A program made the translations under genes and the position numbers. From Candidatus Zixiibacteriota bacterium (GTDB taxonomy: Bacteria > Zixibacteria > MSB-5A5 > WJJR01 > JAJRUJ01): a stretch of DNA of 33,714 bases. The stretch spans positions 1 through 33,714 of the forward strand of contig JAJRUJ010000009.1 in assembly GCA_024277855.1 (NCBI GenBank). Direction: 5' to 3'. Below, piece by piece: positions 22,420 through 31,387 of this stretch; the first letter of the stretch is position 1, and every line of letters begins with the position of its first letter. Under the pieces are notes generated by a model, which saw nothing but the letters and a program-made list of their open reading frames with translations, was not told where the DNA came from and did no database searches.

Positions 22420-22458
22420 AACATATCGTTCACTACCCAATCGGACAAGTTAATTGTC
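22420..22458 (-). promoter_or_regulatory. Promoter and inverted repeat of the minus-strand operon
   Basis: Read on the minus strand, a -35-like TTGTCC (22443-22448) and a -10-like TATGTT (22420-22425) are 17 bases apart, four of six matches each. A perfect inverted repeat GACAA-N5-TTGTC (22444-22458) overlaps the -35 and could be an operator. Confidence 0.4.
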
Positions 22459-22575
22459 GAACCGGTGAGGTGCTATCTCCCAGGTGAGTCGCTTGTAATC
22501 ATTACCCGGCAAAGGTGAGATTATTCAAGGCGTTCGGGTATTCAGGCGGGGCGGAGATCGGTAGACCAAAAAAAA

Positions 22576-22648
<73 letters not shown>

Positions 22649-22721
22649 ACAAATTTATGTCGATCCAGATAACTCGTTTCTTCAAAAAACACCCGACGGA
22701 TCGGGCGTATGAACACGGGCC

Positions 22722-22727
22722 TATAAT
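22722..22727 (+). promoter_or_regulatory. Possible -10 element upstream of polA
   Basis: A perfect TATAAT lies 142 bases before the polA start. The matching -35 is poor (GATCGG region), so activity is uncertain. The rest of the 220-base gap between the tRNA and polA shows no other clear signal. Confidence 0.25.
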
Positions 22728-22858
22728 GACCGATCGGTTGCTTCAAGTCAATGAGAAATTCGGCCCAAACCGAATCGGCGGGCGGCGGAATTGTCAGAAA
22801 ACCACAAGTTAACGGTCGTTGACTGGGCCGGTGAAATTCCGTTTGTTCGGGGTGGAGA

Positions 22859-22863
22859 GGAGG
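22859..22863 (+). promoter_or_regulatory. Shine-Dalgarno that sets the polA start at TTG
   Basis: GGAGG lies five bases before a TTG at 22869. This places the start 26 codons inside the longest open frame (22791) and fits the usual N-terminus of PolA proteins (short lead, then KKLYLLDGSAMAYRAYFAF). Confidence 0.75.
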
Positions 22864-22868
22864 GAAGT

Positions 22869-25583
22869 TTGGCCAAGAAGCTGTACTTGTTGGATGGCTC
22901 CGCAATGGCGTATCGGGCGTATTTTGCCTTTGTCCGAAATCCGTTGCGCAATTCCAAGGGAGAAAACACCTCTGCGGCCTTCGGGTTTGCCAACGCATTA
23001 TTGCGGCTGCATCGCGAAGAAAAACCCGACTATTGGGCCTGCGTATTCGATACTCCGCATCCGACCTTCCGGCACGAGTTGTATGCCGAGTATAAATCCA
23101 CCCGGGCGAAGATGCCCGAGGACATGGCCGAACAACTTCCCCGCGTGAAACAACTCTCCCGGGCGATGGGCTGTCCGATCATCGAACTGCCGGGATATGA
23201 GGCCGACGACGTGATCGCGACGCTGGCGGTCCAGGCCGAGGCCCGGGGGATGGATGTGGTGATGGTCACCGGTGATAAAGATTTCATGCAATTGGTTACC
23301 GACCGGATCACGATCTACAATTCGCGGCGCAAGGGGGGAGTCGAACAGATCGAACGTTTGAATCCGGCCGGCGTTGAAGAAAAATTCGGCGTGCCGCCGG
23401 AACGGGTGGTTGATGTTCTCGGTTTGGCCGGAGATTCATCGGACAACGTCCCGGGCGTACCCGGTGTCGGGCCAAAAACCGCGGTCAGTTTGGTCAGGAA
23501 ATTCGGCGATCTGGAAACGGTTCTGAAAAATCACGGCAAAGCACCCGGGAAAAAACTCCGTGAGCGGCTGGAAAAATTCGCCGACCAGGCACGATTGTCA
23601 CTCGAACTGGTCACGATCAAGACCGATGTTCCGGTTGAATTACGGCCGGCAGACCTTGTCGTGGGACGGGTTGACTGCGACGAGGCGCTGATCCTATTAA
23701 AGGAACTCGAGTTTACCAACCTGGTGCGGACATTACTCAGCGAGAAAACTGAAGAGCTTACGCCGCCGGCTCCGCGAGCCGATCGTGGAAAATACCAGAC
23801 CGTCGGCAGTCTTGCCGTACTTAAGAAACTGGTCCGGCAGTGGAAGCAAGCCCCGCTGTTGGCGGTCGATACCGAAACGACCTCACTCGACACGATTCAG
23901 GCGGAATTGGTGGGGATATCGATTTCAGCCAAGTCGGGAGAGGCCTATTATATCCCGGTTGGTCACACGGACACAGATGAGAATTTGAATCGAGAGGCAG
24001 TCCTCAAGATATTGCGTCCTCTGCTGGAGAGTGAGAAACTCGCACTGACCGGCCAGAATATCAAATATGACTATCAGATATTTCTCAATTATGGGATAAC
24101 CCTGGGTGGCATCTCTTTCGATCCCATGCTGGCTTCATATTTGATCGATCCGACCGCGCGCCACCATGATCTGGGCTCTTTGGCCCAGCGGCATTGCGGG
24201 TACGAGATGCAACCGATCACGGAGTTGATCGGTGCCGGGAAAAAACAACGCAGTTTTGCCGAGGTCGAGGTTTCCCTTGCCACACAATATGCCGCCGAAG
24301 ACGCCGATTTTGCTTTTCGACTGACCGAAATCCTGAAACCGCAACTCAAGCCGATGGGTTTGGACACTCTTTACGAAAAAATCGAGTTGCCCCTGGTTTC
24401 TGTTCTGGCCGAGATGGAACACTGCGGTGTGGCAGTCGATATCCCGTATTTGAAAAGACTTTCCCGTGCATGGGAGAAGAGACTTGCCGCGTTGACTGAG
24501 GATATCTATCACGAAGCCGGAGAAGAGTTTAATATAAATTCGCCTAAGCAGCTCGGCGCAATTTTATTTGATAAACTAAAACTGCAATCAGTACGAAAAA
24601 CCGCTAAGACCGCCCAACGAGCCACAGATGTCTCAACGCTCGAGCGGCTGGCATCTGAACATCCTCTGCCCGCGCTGATCCTTGAATACCGTGGGGTGAC
24701 CAAGCTGAAATCGACTTATGCCGATGCGTTGGTTGCGTTGGTCAATGCGCGCACCGGCCGGGTGCATACATCGTTTAATCAAGCGGTTGCCGCAACAGGA
24801 CGGCTTTCCTCCTCAGATCCAAACCTGCAAAATATCCCGGTGCGGACTGAGGACGGCCGGAAAATTCGCAAAGCGTTCATTGCCGGGGGGGAGGAGAATG
24901 TCCTGCTTATGGCCGATTATTCCCAGGTTGAACTGCGGTTGATGGCCCATTTTTCAGGCGATGAAGCATTATGTGAAGCTTTTGCCCGAGGTGAGGATAT
25001 CCACACTCGAACCGCTTCGGACATTTTTGGCGTGCCGGTGGAGATCGTTGAACCTGAACACCGGCGGTGGGCCAAATCGGCAAATTTCGGCATCATATAC
25101 GGATTATCGGCTTACGGCCTTGCCCAACAAACGGATATGACTGTACGTGAGGCGAGCGATTTTATCGAAACTTACTTCAAACGATACCCGGGGGTGCGGC
25201 GATATATCGACACTACAATCGAAAATGCCCGCCGCGACGGGTATGTCACTACCTTAATGGGGCGTCGGCGTCCCCTGCCCGAAATCAGATCGACCAATCG
25301 GCAACGGCGTGAATTTGCCGAGCGGACGGCAGTTAATACGCCCCTGCAGGGGACTGCCGCAGATATTATCAAGAAGGCCATGATCGATATTGCGGCTGAA
25401 TTGAGGGGCAAAGAATCCCGAATGGTTCTGCAGGTGCATGATGAATTGGTCTTTGATGCCAAACAAACGGAGTTGGACTGGTTAATCGAGATGGTCCGCG
25501 AGAAGATGGAGCAGGCAGTCGAGTTGCGAGTTCCGCTTAAAATAGACTATGGTGTCGGCAAGAATTGGCTGGATGCGAAGTAA
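22869..25583 (+). CDS. polA: DNA polymerase I
   Basis: This 905-residue polymerase removes RNA primers and fills gaps in Okazaki fragment maturation and repair. It has the full three-domain plan. The 5'-3' exonuclease comes first (about residues 1-290; YLLDGSAMAYRAYFAF, then GYEADDVIATLA and VTGDKDFMQLV). The proofreading 3'-5' exonuclease follows, with intact motifs: DTETT (D334, E336), GQNIKYD and YAAEDADF. The polymerase domain has motif A MADYSQVELR (D683), motif B KSANFGIIYG with the O-helix Phe, and motif C VHDE (D858, E859). Both exonucleases look active, unlike in Thermus. It starts at TTG 22869 on SD evidence. coaE follows after 37 bases, so the two may be cotranscribed. Confidence 0.97.
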   Translation: MAKKLYLLDGSAMAYRAYFAFVRNPLRNSKGENTSAAFGFANALLRLHREEKPDYWACVFDTPHPTFRHELYAEYKSTRAKMPEDMAEQLPRVKQLSRAMGCPIIELPGYEADDVIATLAVQAEARGMDVVMVTGDKDFMQLVTDRITIYNSRRKGGVEQIERLNPAGVEEKFGVPPERVVDVLGLAGDSSDNVPGVPGVGPKTAVSLVRKFGDLETVLKNHGKAPGKKLRERLEKFADQARLSLELVTIKTDVPVELRPADLVVGRVDCDEALILLKELEFTNLVRTLLSEKTEELTPPAPRADRGKYQTVGSLAVLKKLVRQWKQAPLLAVDTETTSLDTIQAELVGISISAKSGEAYYIPVGHTDTDENLNREAVLKILRPLLESEKLALTGQNIKYDYQIFLNYGITLGGISFDPMLASYLIDPTARHHDLGSLAQRHCGYEMQPITELIGAGKKQRSFAEVEVSLATQYAAEDADFAFRLTEILKPQLKPMGLDTLYEKIELPLVSVLAEMEHCGVAVDIPYLKRLSRAWEKRLAALTEDIYHEAGEEFNINSPKQLGAILFDKLKLQSVRKTAKTAQRATDVSTLERLASEHPLPALILEYRGVTKLKSTYADALVALVNARTGRVHTSFNQAVAATGRLSSSDPNLQNIPVRTEDGRKIRKAFIAGGEENVLLMADYSQVELRLMAHFSGDEALCEAFARGEDIHTRTASDIFGVPVEIVEPEHRRWAKSANFGIIYGLSAYGLAQQTDMTVREASDFIETYFKRYPGVRRYIDTTIENARRDGYVTTLMGRRRPLPEIRSTNRQRREFAERTAVNTPLQGTAADIIKKAMIDIAAELRGKESRMVLQVHDELVFDAKQTELDWLIEMVREKMEQAVELRVPLKIDYGVGKNWLDAK

Positions 25584-25620
25584 CCAACTTCCACATAATT
25601 GGTTGTTAAACAATTAGTTG

Positions 25621-26277
25621 ATGTGGTTTGGTCAGATGGTCAAGAATCTGCAAAAAGGTCCCGGTGTTCGAGGCAAATCACCGATTTTGGTTGGTTTGAC
25701 CGGGGGGGTTGGATCCGGTAAATCCGTAATTGCCGCCGAATTCGAGAAACGGGGTGCGACGGTAATTTCGGGGGATGAAATCGGACATTACGTCGTTGAT
25801 CGCAATCACTCGCTGCAGGAGGCCCTCGCGCGAGTTTTCGGTGAAGATATCTTCGAGGACAACAAAATAAACCGGCAGATGCTGGCTCGCCGGGCATTCG
25901 CCTCGTCCGAGGGACGAGCTCAGCTTAATCAGCTCGTTCATCCGGTTTTGATCAAAGAGCTTAATCGTCAGATTGCCGTGGCCCTGAAATCGTCCGGCGT
26001 TCCCCTGATCGTAGTCGATGCGGCTTTACTGGTTGAATGGGGGAAACAGGTGCCGGTCGACATCATGGTCGCAGTCCGGGCATCCAGGGCCAGGCGGTTC
26101 AAATGGCTGCGAAAACGGGGCTGGTCGAAAAGTGAGATTCGTGACCGGATGAAAGCACAACTTCCTTTTTCCGCCCGCGCGGCCCTTGCCGATTATGTCG
26201 TCCGCAACGACGGCGACCTTGCCGCTTTGCAGCGAAAAGCTGTCCGGCTATGGCAAAAACTACTCGATCACCGTTGA
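25621..26277 (+). CDS. coaE: Dephospho-CoA kinase
   Basis: This 218-residue cytoplasmic enzyme phosphorylates the 3'-hydroxyl of dephospho-CoA, the last step of coenzyme A synthesis. The P-loop GLTGGVGSGKS (Lys34) comes after a short lead, followed by AAEFEKRGATVISGDEIGHY (the D of the SGDEI/DxD-like segment binds substrate) and the characteristic VHPVLIKELN and VVDAALLVEWG segments (about 103-112 and 133-143). The arginine-rich lid ASRARRFKWLRKRGWSKSEI is present. The start is ambiguous: ATG 25621 is preceded by a TTG, and ATG 25636 is possible; none has a clear SD. Its place right behind polA matches the polA-coaE pairing seen in many bacteria. Confidence 0.95.
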   Translation: MWFGQMVKNLQKGPGVRGKSPILVGLTGGVGSGKSVIAAEFEKRGATVISGDEIGHYVVDRNHSLQEALARVFGEDIFEDNKINRQMLARRAFASSEGRAQLNQLVHPVLIKELNRQIAVALKSSGVPLIVVDAALLVEWGKQVPVDIMVAVRASRARRFKWLRKRGWSKSEIRDRMKAQLPFSARAALADYVVRNDGDLAALQRKAVRLWQKLLDHR

Positions 26278-26463
26278 CGCCCGCCAGCCGGGGTATGATA
26301 CTGTTTGCACCAGCTTAACCACGAGTCGCCCACGCAACGGAAGTTGGCGATCAGGGAGCCGGGCAGCAGGTGGAATTAAGAGAATACGGCGCCGATTCAG
26401 AGGCGCATAGACGATACAATCGGGGCTGCGCCGCTGAGACCGCGGTGTCGGAGGTGTTCTGAG

Positions 26464-27663
26464 ATGACCAAGCAAACATCAACCGGATCTGCTTTTGAAA
26501 TCCCATTTGCCGAGCGGCTGTCGCGTTTGGGAACTGAGACGGCGTTTGTTGTTCTGGCCAAGGCCAAGGCACTCGAAGCGCAGGGGCGGGATATCGTTCA
26601 TCTTGAAATCGGTGAACCGGATTTTGATACACCCCGGCATATCATCGAAGCGGGGGCCAGGGCATTACGCGAAGGATATACGCATTACACCGCCGCCGCC
26701 GGGATGCCGGATATGCGGGAAGCGGTGGCCAAATATGCCGGCGAACTGCGGGGGATGACTTTCGATCCGGAGCAGGTGGTCATCACACCCGGGGCCAAGC
26801 CGATCATGTATTACCTGATTACGCTGTTGGTCGATAAGGGCGACGAAATCATCTATCCAAATCCGGGATTTCCGATCTATGAATCGGTGATTAATTTTGT
26901 TGGCGGCAAAGCCGTGCCAATTCAATTGCGGATGGAAAATGATTTTCGCATCGACATCGGGGAACTGCGGGAGAAAATCTCCGATAAAACAAAATTGATT
27001 ATTCTCAACTCTCCCCAAAACCCGACCGGTGGTGTCTTGACTCGGGCAGACCTCGAAGCGATTGCCGAAGCTGCGATCAAACACAATGTGATGGTCTTCT
27101 CCGACGAAATTTACTCAAAGATCGTGTATGACGGCCGTCATGAGAGTATTGCTTCACTTCCCGGGATGAGCGATCGTACTGTTATCCTCGATGGTATGTC
27201 CAAAACCTTCGCGATGACCGGTTGGCGGTTGGGGTACGGGATTATGCCGGTCAAACTGGCACAAGCAGTTACCAGACTGCAAACGAATATTGTCTCCTGT
27301 ACGGCCGCTTTTACTCAGCGGATCATCCCGGCGGCGCTGTTTGGCCCGCAGAATGAGCCGGAACAAATGGTGGCTGAATTCAGGCGTCGACGCGAAATCA
27401 TCGTTGAGGGGCTAAATGCAATTCCCGGAATTAGTTGCGTCCGTCCAGCAGGTGCATTCTATGCTTTCCCGAATGTTGGTGAATTGGGAATACCTTCAAG
27501 CGAACTGGAGAGCCGGGTGCTCAATGAGGCCGGTGTTGCGGTTCTTTCCGGGACCTCTTTCGGCCGATTTGGCGAGGGTTTTCTCCGGCTCTCTTACGCT
27601 AATTCGGTAGAAAAAATTCGACTCGCGCTTGACCGGTTAAAAGACTTTGTCGCCGGACTTTAG
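26464..27663 (+). CDS. Class I/II pyridoxal-phosphate aminotransferase (aspartate aminotransferase-like)
   Basis: This 399-residue enzyme transfers amino groups using pyridoxal phosphate. The fold-type I landmarks are all there: EIGEPDFDTPRHI (about 46-58), the NSPQNPTGGVLT substrate/cofactor segment (about 180-191), SDEIYSKIVYD (about 215-225) and the PLP lysine in GMSKTFAMTGWRLGYG (Lys247). The pattern fits the gamma subgroup of aspartate aminotransferases, which also includes enzymes that act on other amino acids, so the exact substrate cannot be read. It starts at ATG 26464 after GGAGGTG (26450-26456). It lies 186 bases after coaE on the same strand; a TTGACG (26274-26279) with a TATGAT 14 bases on is a poor promoter match. 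Confidence 0.95.
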   Translation: MTKQTSTGSAFEIPFAERLSRLGTETAFVVLAKAKALEAQGRDIVHLEIGEPDFDTPRHIIEAGARALREGYTHYTAAAGMPDMREAVAKYAGELRGMTFDPEQVVITPGAKPIMYYLITLLVDKGDEIIYPNPGFPIYESVINFVGGKAVPIQLRMENDFRIDIGELREKISDKTKLIILNSPQNPTGGVLTRADLEAIAEAAIKHNVMVFSDEIYSKIVYDGRHESIASLPGMSDRTVILDGMSKTFAMTGWRLGYGIMPVKLAQAVTRLQTNIVSCTAAFTQRIIPAALFGPQNEPEQMVAEFRRRREIIVEGLNAIPGISCVRPAGAFYAFPNVGELGIPSSELESRVLNEAGVAVLSGTSFGRFGEGFLRLSYANSVEKIRLALDRLKDFVAGL

Positions 27664-27726
27664 CCGTCTCAAGAGCTGCCCTTGTCATTTGTCGCTCATT
27701 TTGCCTGAGTCTTGGGGGGGAATAAT

Positions 27727-27770
27727 ACCACCAACTCCTGGTATTGTCGTTGCGCAAGGGGGTGGTTTTT
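27727..27770 (+). terminator. Possible terminator after the aminotransferase gene
   Basis: ACCACC (27727-27732) can pair with GGTGGT (27761-27766), with a long loop that holds a small TTGCGCAA palindrome; five Ts end the element (27766-27770). A second short hairpin (GGCAG/CTGCC, 27777-27790) follows. Confidence 0.4.
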
Positions 27771-27848
27771 GCTGATGGCAGGGCACTGCCGGGGGCAGGA
27801 AACAGCGTTGAAGTCTGCTCACATGTTAGATTTACTCGTCTTTTTTCC

Positions 27849-28234
27849 TTGACATAACATCCCGCCAACCGGAATTTCCATGCTGAAGGGGGGAATCCTT
27901 CATTTGCACTGGGGGGTGCGATAGCTTTGTGTTGATTAAATCGGCAGGGGAAGAGTGTTTATCCCTTTAGGCTCTAATGACTTTGCCGATATGTACAAAA
28001 AAGCGCCTTGAGAGCGGAGGCAGATAAGCTCCCGTTACCCGCGCACATAGGATTGTAAGCGAGGAACATGGAAAAGTTCCCAACATCGATAAAAACTAAA
28101 TTCGAAATTAATTCACCATTTGCAAGGAGGTGTGATGGGGGAGCCGTCATAGTGTGTCAATTGCAAGAGATATCCGGAGACGAAAGACTGTTGTCCGATG
28201 AGAATATGGTAAACTCCAACAGGAGGAATGAGTT
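27849..28234 (+). promoter_or_regulatory. Long hairpin-rich leader of the TonB-dependent receptor gene
   Basis: No gene of normal length lies between 27664 and 28234. A TTGACA at 27849-27854 could start a transcript, though its -10 (GAATTT, 27872-27877) is weak. The stretch then shows several stems: TGAAGG/CCTTCA (27884-27902), GCAC/GTGC (27906-27919), ATCGGCA/TGCCGAT enclosing 37 bases (27940-27990) and GGAAC/GTTCC (28063-28080). Such length and structure suggest a regulated leader. It matches no riboswitch I know; the cobalamin box is absent. Confidence 0.4.
28135..28152 (+). other. Five-codon upstream ORF with a near-perfect SD
   Basis: ATG 28135 opens a frame of five codons (MGEPS) and stops at TAG (28150-28152). 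AAGGAGGTG (28124-28132) is an almost ideal SD, only a few bases before the ATG. It lies 82 bases before the receptor start and could be a leader peptide or a ribosome standby site. Confidence 0.35.
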
Positions 28235-31200
28235 TTGAGCACAAGGATCATTAGGAAGTTTGTTCCGGTTGCATTGGCGGTCTGCGTGCTTTTAGCCGCT
28301 TCGATTGCGTTGGCCGGAACGACGGGGAAAATCGCCGGCAACGTCGTCGACAAAGAGACTGCTCAGCCAATCCCCGGTGCTGCGATCACAATTGTCGGGA
28401 CTAGTCTGGGCGGGCTCACCGACGAGAACGGGCGGTATGTGATTTTGTCTGTACCGGTCGGCTCGTATGTGGTGAAAGCGCAGTTGGTTGGTTATACGCC
28501 GATGGAAGTCGAAAACGTCCGCGTTTCGGTGGATTTGACGACCGACATTAATCTGGAGCTGACCTCGCAGGCGGTGGAAGTCGGCACAATTCGCGTGCAG
28601 GCCAAACGGCCGCTGATTATAAAAGACCAGACTTCTTCTCTGCGGATCGTGGACCGTGAGCAAATCGCCTCGTTACCGACACGGTCATATCAGGATATCG
28701 TCGGCTACCAGGCCGGTGTCGTCCAGTTTTTGGATAATGCCGATGTCCGCCAGCGAGGCGGCCGTGAAAGCACCTCCGGCCCCAGCTCGATGAGTATTCG
28801 CGGCGGGCGCCGTTCCGAGGTTGCCTATTTTGTGGACGGATTCTCGCAACAGGACCCACAAAGTGGTCTGGCAACTACTCAGGTCAATCAGAACGCTGTC
28901 GAAGAGGTCTCGATTACCACGGGTGGATTCACCGCCGAGTATGGCTGGGTCTCGTCCGGGGCGATCAACGTGATCACCAAAGAAGGTAATCAGAATTATT
29001 CGGGCACGATCGAATTGATCACCGATAATGTCACCAACCGCAATTATGATTACAACACGTATGCCGGTGACTTTTCCGGACCAGTGCCCGGGTTCAATGA
29101 TAAGATGACTTTCTTCGTCTCCGGCGAACGTCGCTATTATGGTGATCGTGAACCGCGCGCCACTACGGAGGATTGGTTTTTCGACAAGGACGGGGCGCGC
29201 AGCTACGAGTTACCGTCGAATCGTCTGTCCGGGTATTCCTGGCAGGGGAAAGTCAATATGAACCTGACCCAGTCGATGAAACTGAAACTGGGATTTCTCG
29301 GTTCGCAAGACGACTGGAGCCAGTATCTGCATTCGTTCTATTTCAACACCAGTCATGTTCCCCGGTATTTAGACAAGAACAACTCGGCGTACGGGAAATT
29401 GGTTTACAATGTCAATCCCAAGACATTCTTCACCGCGTCGGTCAACTATTACAATACTTCCCGTAAACGAGGTGACGGAGTCGCTTTTGACAACATGATC
29501 GACTACGGTCGTCCGGACGGCAATTTCACGTTTGACGAGACAAGGTTGTTCTATAGCGGGGACAATCCGGAAACACCGTCGCAGGCCGATCATGCTCTGA
29601 TGATCGATGATGATTATGGCTTTGGATACATCACCGTTCAAGTCGACACTACCGACGCGGGTGAACCGGTATTCGAAGACATCGTTGTGCAGGATGAACG
29701 TGGTTATATGCGGAATGGTCGTTCGCGTGACAGCGTTCGTGCGGCATTGGCGGATGGCGACAATCCCTGGGTCTCCGACCTCATTTTGCAGGATGAAAAC
29801 GGGGTCATGTATGCCGACGAGAACTGGGTGTGGGAAGATTTTACGAAACGCGAATCGTCGTACTGGGGCTTCAAATCTGACATAACCAGTCAGGTGCATC
29901 CCAACCATGAAGTGAAAACCGGGGTTGAATACCAGTACCACACCCTAAAATACTACCGTCACCTTTTCCCCCACATGGCCTACAAAGATTCGGTGGTGGA
30001 CGGTGTCTGGTACGACAATGGCGGCTATGACGATGTCGACCATTACGGGTACGATATTTTCGGCAACGAATCCGATACGCTTTCCGAGGGCAACGAGGCC
30101 CGGCATCCGTATCAATTTGCCTATTACCTCCAGGACAAGTTTGAGTGGGAAGGCTTGGTGGTCAACGCCGGTTTGCGTTTTGACTACTTAAACGTGAATA
30201 CCAAACGGCTGAAATTCCCTGATACTCCCCTGGGTGATCCCAATGATAATCTTTCCGGGGATGACTCAGTCCTGGATCCCACCGACCTGGAAGATGCCAA
30301 GGCGGAAACGAAGTTGTCCCCACGGTTGGGTTTTGGTTTTCCCATATCCGACAAGACGACTTTTCATCTGTCATACGGGAAGTTCTTCCAGCGTCCCGAC
30401 CTGCAAAACCTCTATGTTGGCTGGGATTACATGAATTACCGGTTGACCAGCGCGGGGTATTACTACGCATTCGGCAATCCGAATCTCAAACCGGAAAAAA
30501 CGACTGCTTATGAAATCGGTATGACCAAGCAGGTTGGCGACTATACTCGCCTGGATTTCACGGCCTACTACAAAGACGTAGAAGACCTGACCCAGGTCAG
30601 TCACCAGGCAGTTCAGCAGGGCGCCTCCGGTCGCGATTTCGATCTCTATGTGAATTCGGATTTTGGGACGGTGAAGGGTCTGGAAATGACCTTGAACATG
30701 CGCCGAAACCGCAGTGTTGCGCTTGACCTGAATTACAGTCTTTCCTGGGCTACCGGGACCGGCTCGTGGGCAACGACCCAGCGAAATATTGCCTGGACTG
30801 TGTCGGATGCACCGAAATCCACCTCGCCGCTCGACTTCGATCAACGCCACAAACTATCGGCCAGTGTCGATATCCGGGCGGGTAAAGGCGAAGGTCCGCA
30901 GTTGGGTGAATGGTACCCGTTCGAGAACGCCGGAATCAACTTCCATTTCGGAGCGGCATCGGGTACGCCGTACTCGCCGATGGATATCTTTAACGAGGTT
31001 ACCCTGGCCGCTATTTCGCCGGTGCCTGATGGCGCGATCAATTCGGAGTATGGCCCCTGGACCTACCGTCTCGATCTCAAGGCGAACAAGGTGCTGAACT
31101 TCGGCAAATATGACCTGGACGTGTATATCTGGGTGTTGAATGTCCTTGATCGAAAGAACGAGATCGACGTCTACGAATCCAGTGGTCAGGTTAATTCTAC

Positions 31201-31363
31201 GGGTTGGCTGACAACTCCCGATGGCCGCAATTTCATTGAAACATATGAAGATGCGGATTACACCGGCTACAACGGGTTGGAAAAGTACAATATCAAACAG
31301 AACAACCCCAACAGCTATGACATCCCGCGCCAGATTCGGTTCGGGGTCAAAGTGAGTATTTAA
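28235..31363 (+). CDS. TonB-dependent receptor with carboxypeptidase-regulatory-like N-domain
   Basis: This 1042-residue outer-membrane protein should import a ligand using energy from TonB. After a signal peptide (MSTRIIRKFVPVALAVCVLL, cleavage near ALA-G) comes a beta-sandwich of the CarboxypepD_reg type (about residues 30-110; GNVVDKETAQPIPGAAI, then TDENGRYVILSVPVGSYVV). The plug domain follows (about 125-255; SIRGGRRSEVAYFVDGF, then VEEVSITTGGFTAEYG and GAINVITKEG), then a beta-barrel to the C-terminus, which ends IRFGVKVSI. The start is TTG 28235, eight bases after AGGAGG (28221-28226). An ATG at 28228 overlaps that SD and opens only a short out-of-frame peptide. A secreted-protein gene follows 24 bases downstream, so the pair is an operon. 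The ligand is unknown. Confidence 0.93.
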   Translation: MSTRIIRKFVPVALAVCVLLAASIALAGTTGKIAGNVVDKETAQPIPGAAITIVGTSLGGLTDENGRYVILSVPVGSYVVKAQLVGYTPMEVENVRVSVDLTTDINLELTSQAVEVGTIRVQAKRPLIIKDQTSSLRIVDREQIASLPTRSYQDIVGYQAGVVQFLDNADVRQRGGRESTSGPSSMSIRGGRRSEVAYFVDGFSQQDPQSGLATTQVNQNAVEEVSITTGGFTAEYGWVSSGAINVITKEGNQNYSGTIELITDNVTNRNYDYNTYAGDFSGPVPGFNDKMTFFVSGERRYYGDREPRATTEDWFFDKDGARSYELPSNRLSGYSWQGKVNMNLTQSMKLKLGFLGSQDDWSQYLHSFYFNTSHVPRYLDKNNSAYGKLVYNVNPKTFFTASVNYYNTSRKRGDGVAFDNMIDYGRPDGNFTFDETRLFYSGDNPETPSQADHALMIDDDYGFGYITVQVDTTDAGEPVFEDIVVQDERGYMRNGRSRDSVRAALADGDNPWVSDLILQDENGVMYADENWVWEDFTKRESSYWGFKSDITSQVHPNHEVKTGVEYQYHTLKYYRHLFPHMAYKDSVVDGVWYDNGGYDDVDHYGYDIFGNESDTLSEGNEARHPYQFAYYLQDKFEWEGLVVNAGLRFDYLNVNTKRLKFPDTPLGDPNDNLSGDDSVLDPTDLEDAKAETKLSPRLGFGFPISDKTTFHLSYGKFFQRPDLQNLYVGWDYMNYRLTSAGYYYAFGNPNLKPEKTTAYEIGMTKQVGDYTRLDFTAYYKDVEDLTQVSHQAVQQGASGRDFDLYVNSDFGTVKGLEMTLNMRRNRSVALDLNYSLSWATGTGSWATTQRNIAWTVSDAPKSTSPLDFDQRHKLSASVDIRAGKGEGPQLGEWYPFENAGINFHFGAASGTPYSPMDIFNEVTLAAISPVPDGAINSEYGPWTYRLDLKANKVLNFGKYDLDVYIWVLNVLDRKNEIDVYESSGQVNSTGWLTTPDGRNFIETYEDADYTGYNGLEKYNIKQNNPNSYDIPRQIRFGVKVSI

Positions 31364-31387
31364 TCTCTGGCCAAGGAGGCTTAGCGC

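Noticed and set aside
22791-22868. N-terminal extension of PolA from TTG 22791
   Set aside because: There is no SD at 22791, while GGAGG lies five bases before TTG 22869, where the conserved PolA N-terminus begins.
25582-25604. Small hairpin AACCAA/TTGGTT between polA and coaE as a terminator
   Set aside because: The stem has only six weak pairs and no T-run follows; the two genes are probably cotranscribed.
26274-26299. TTGACG and TATGAT as a promoter for the aminotransferase gene
   Set aside because: The spacing is only 14 bases, and the -35 overlaps the end of coaE; too weak to list as a feature.
27599-27868. Minus-strand reading frame over the end of the aminotransferase gene
   Set aside because: It is composed of low-complexity, Arg/Pro-rich sequence, overlaps a certain gene and has no SD, so it is a shadow frame.
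27664-28234. Cobalamin or cyclic-di-GMP riboswitch upstream of the TonB-dependent receptor
   Set aside because: I looked for the B12 box and the GEMM-type conserved segments and found none; a GCACTGCC at 27783-27790 is only part of a small hairpin.
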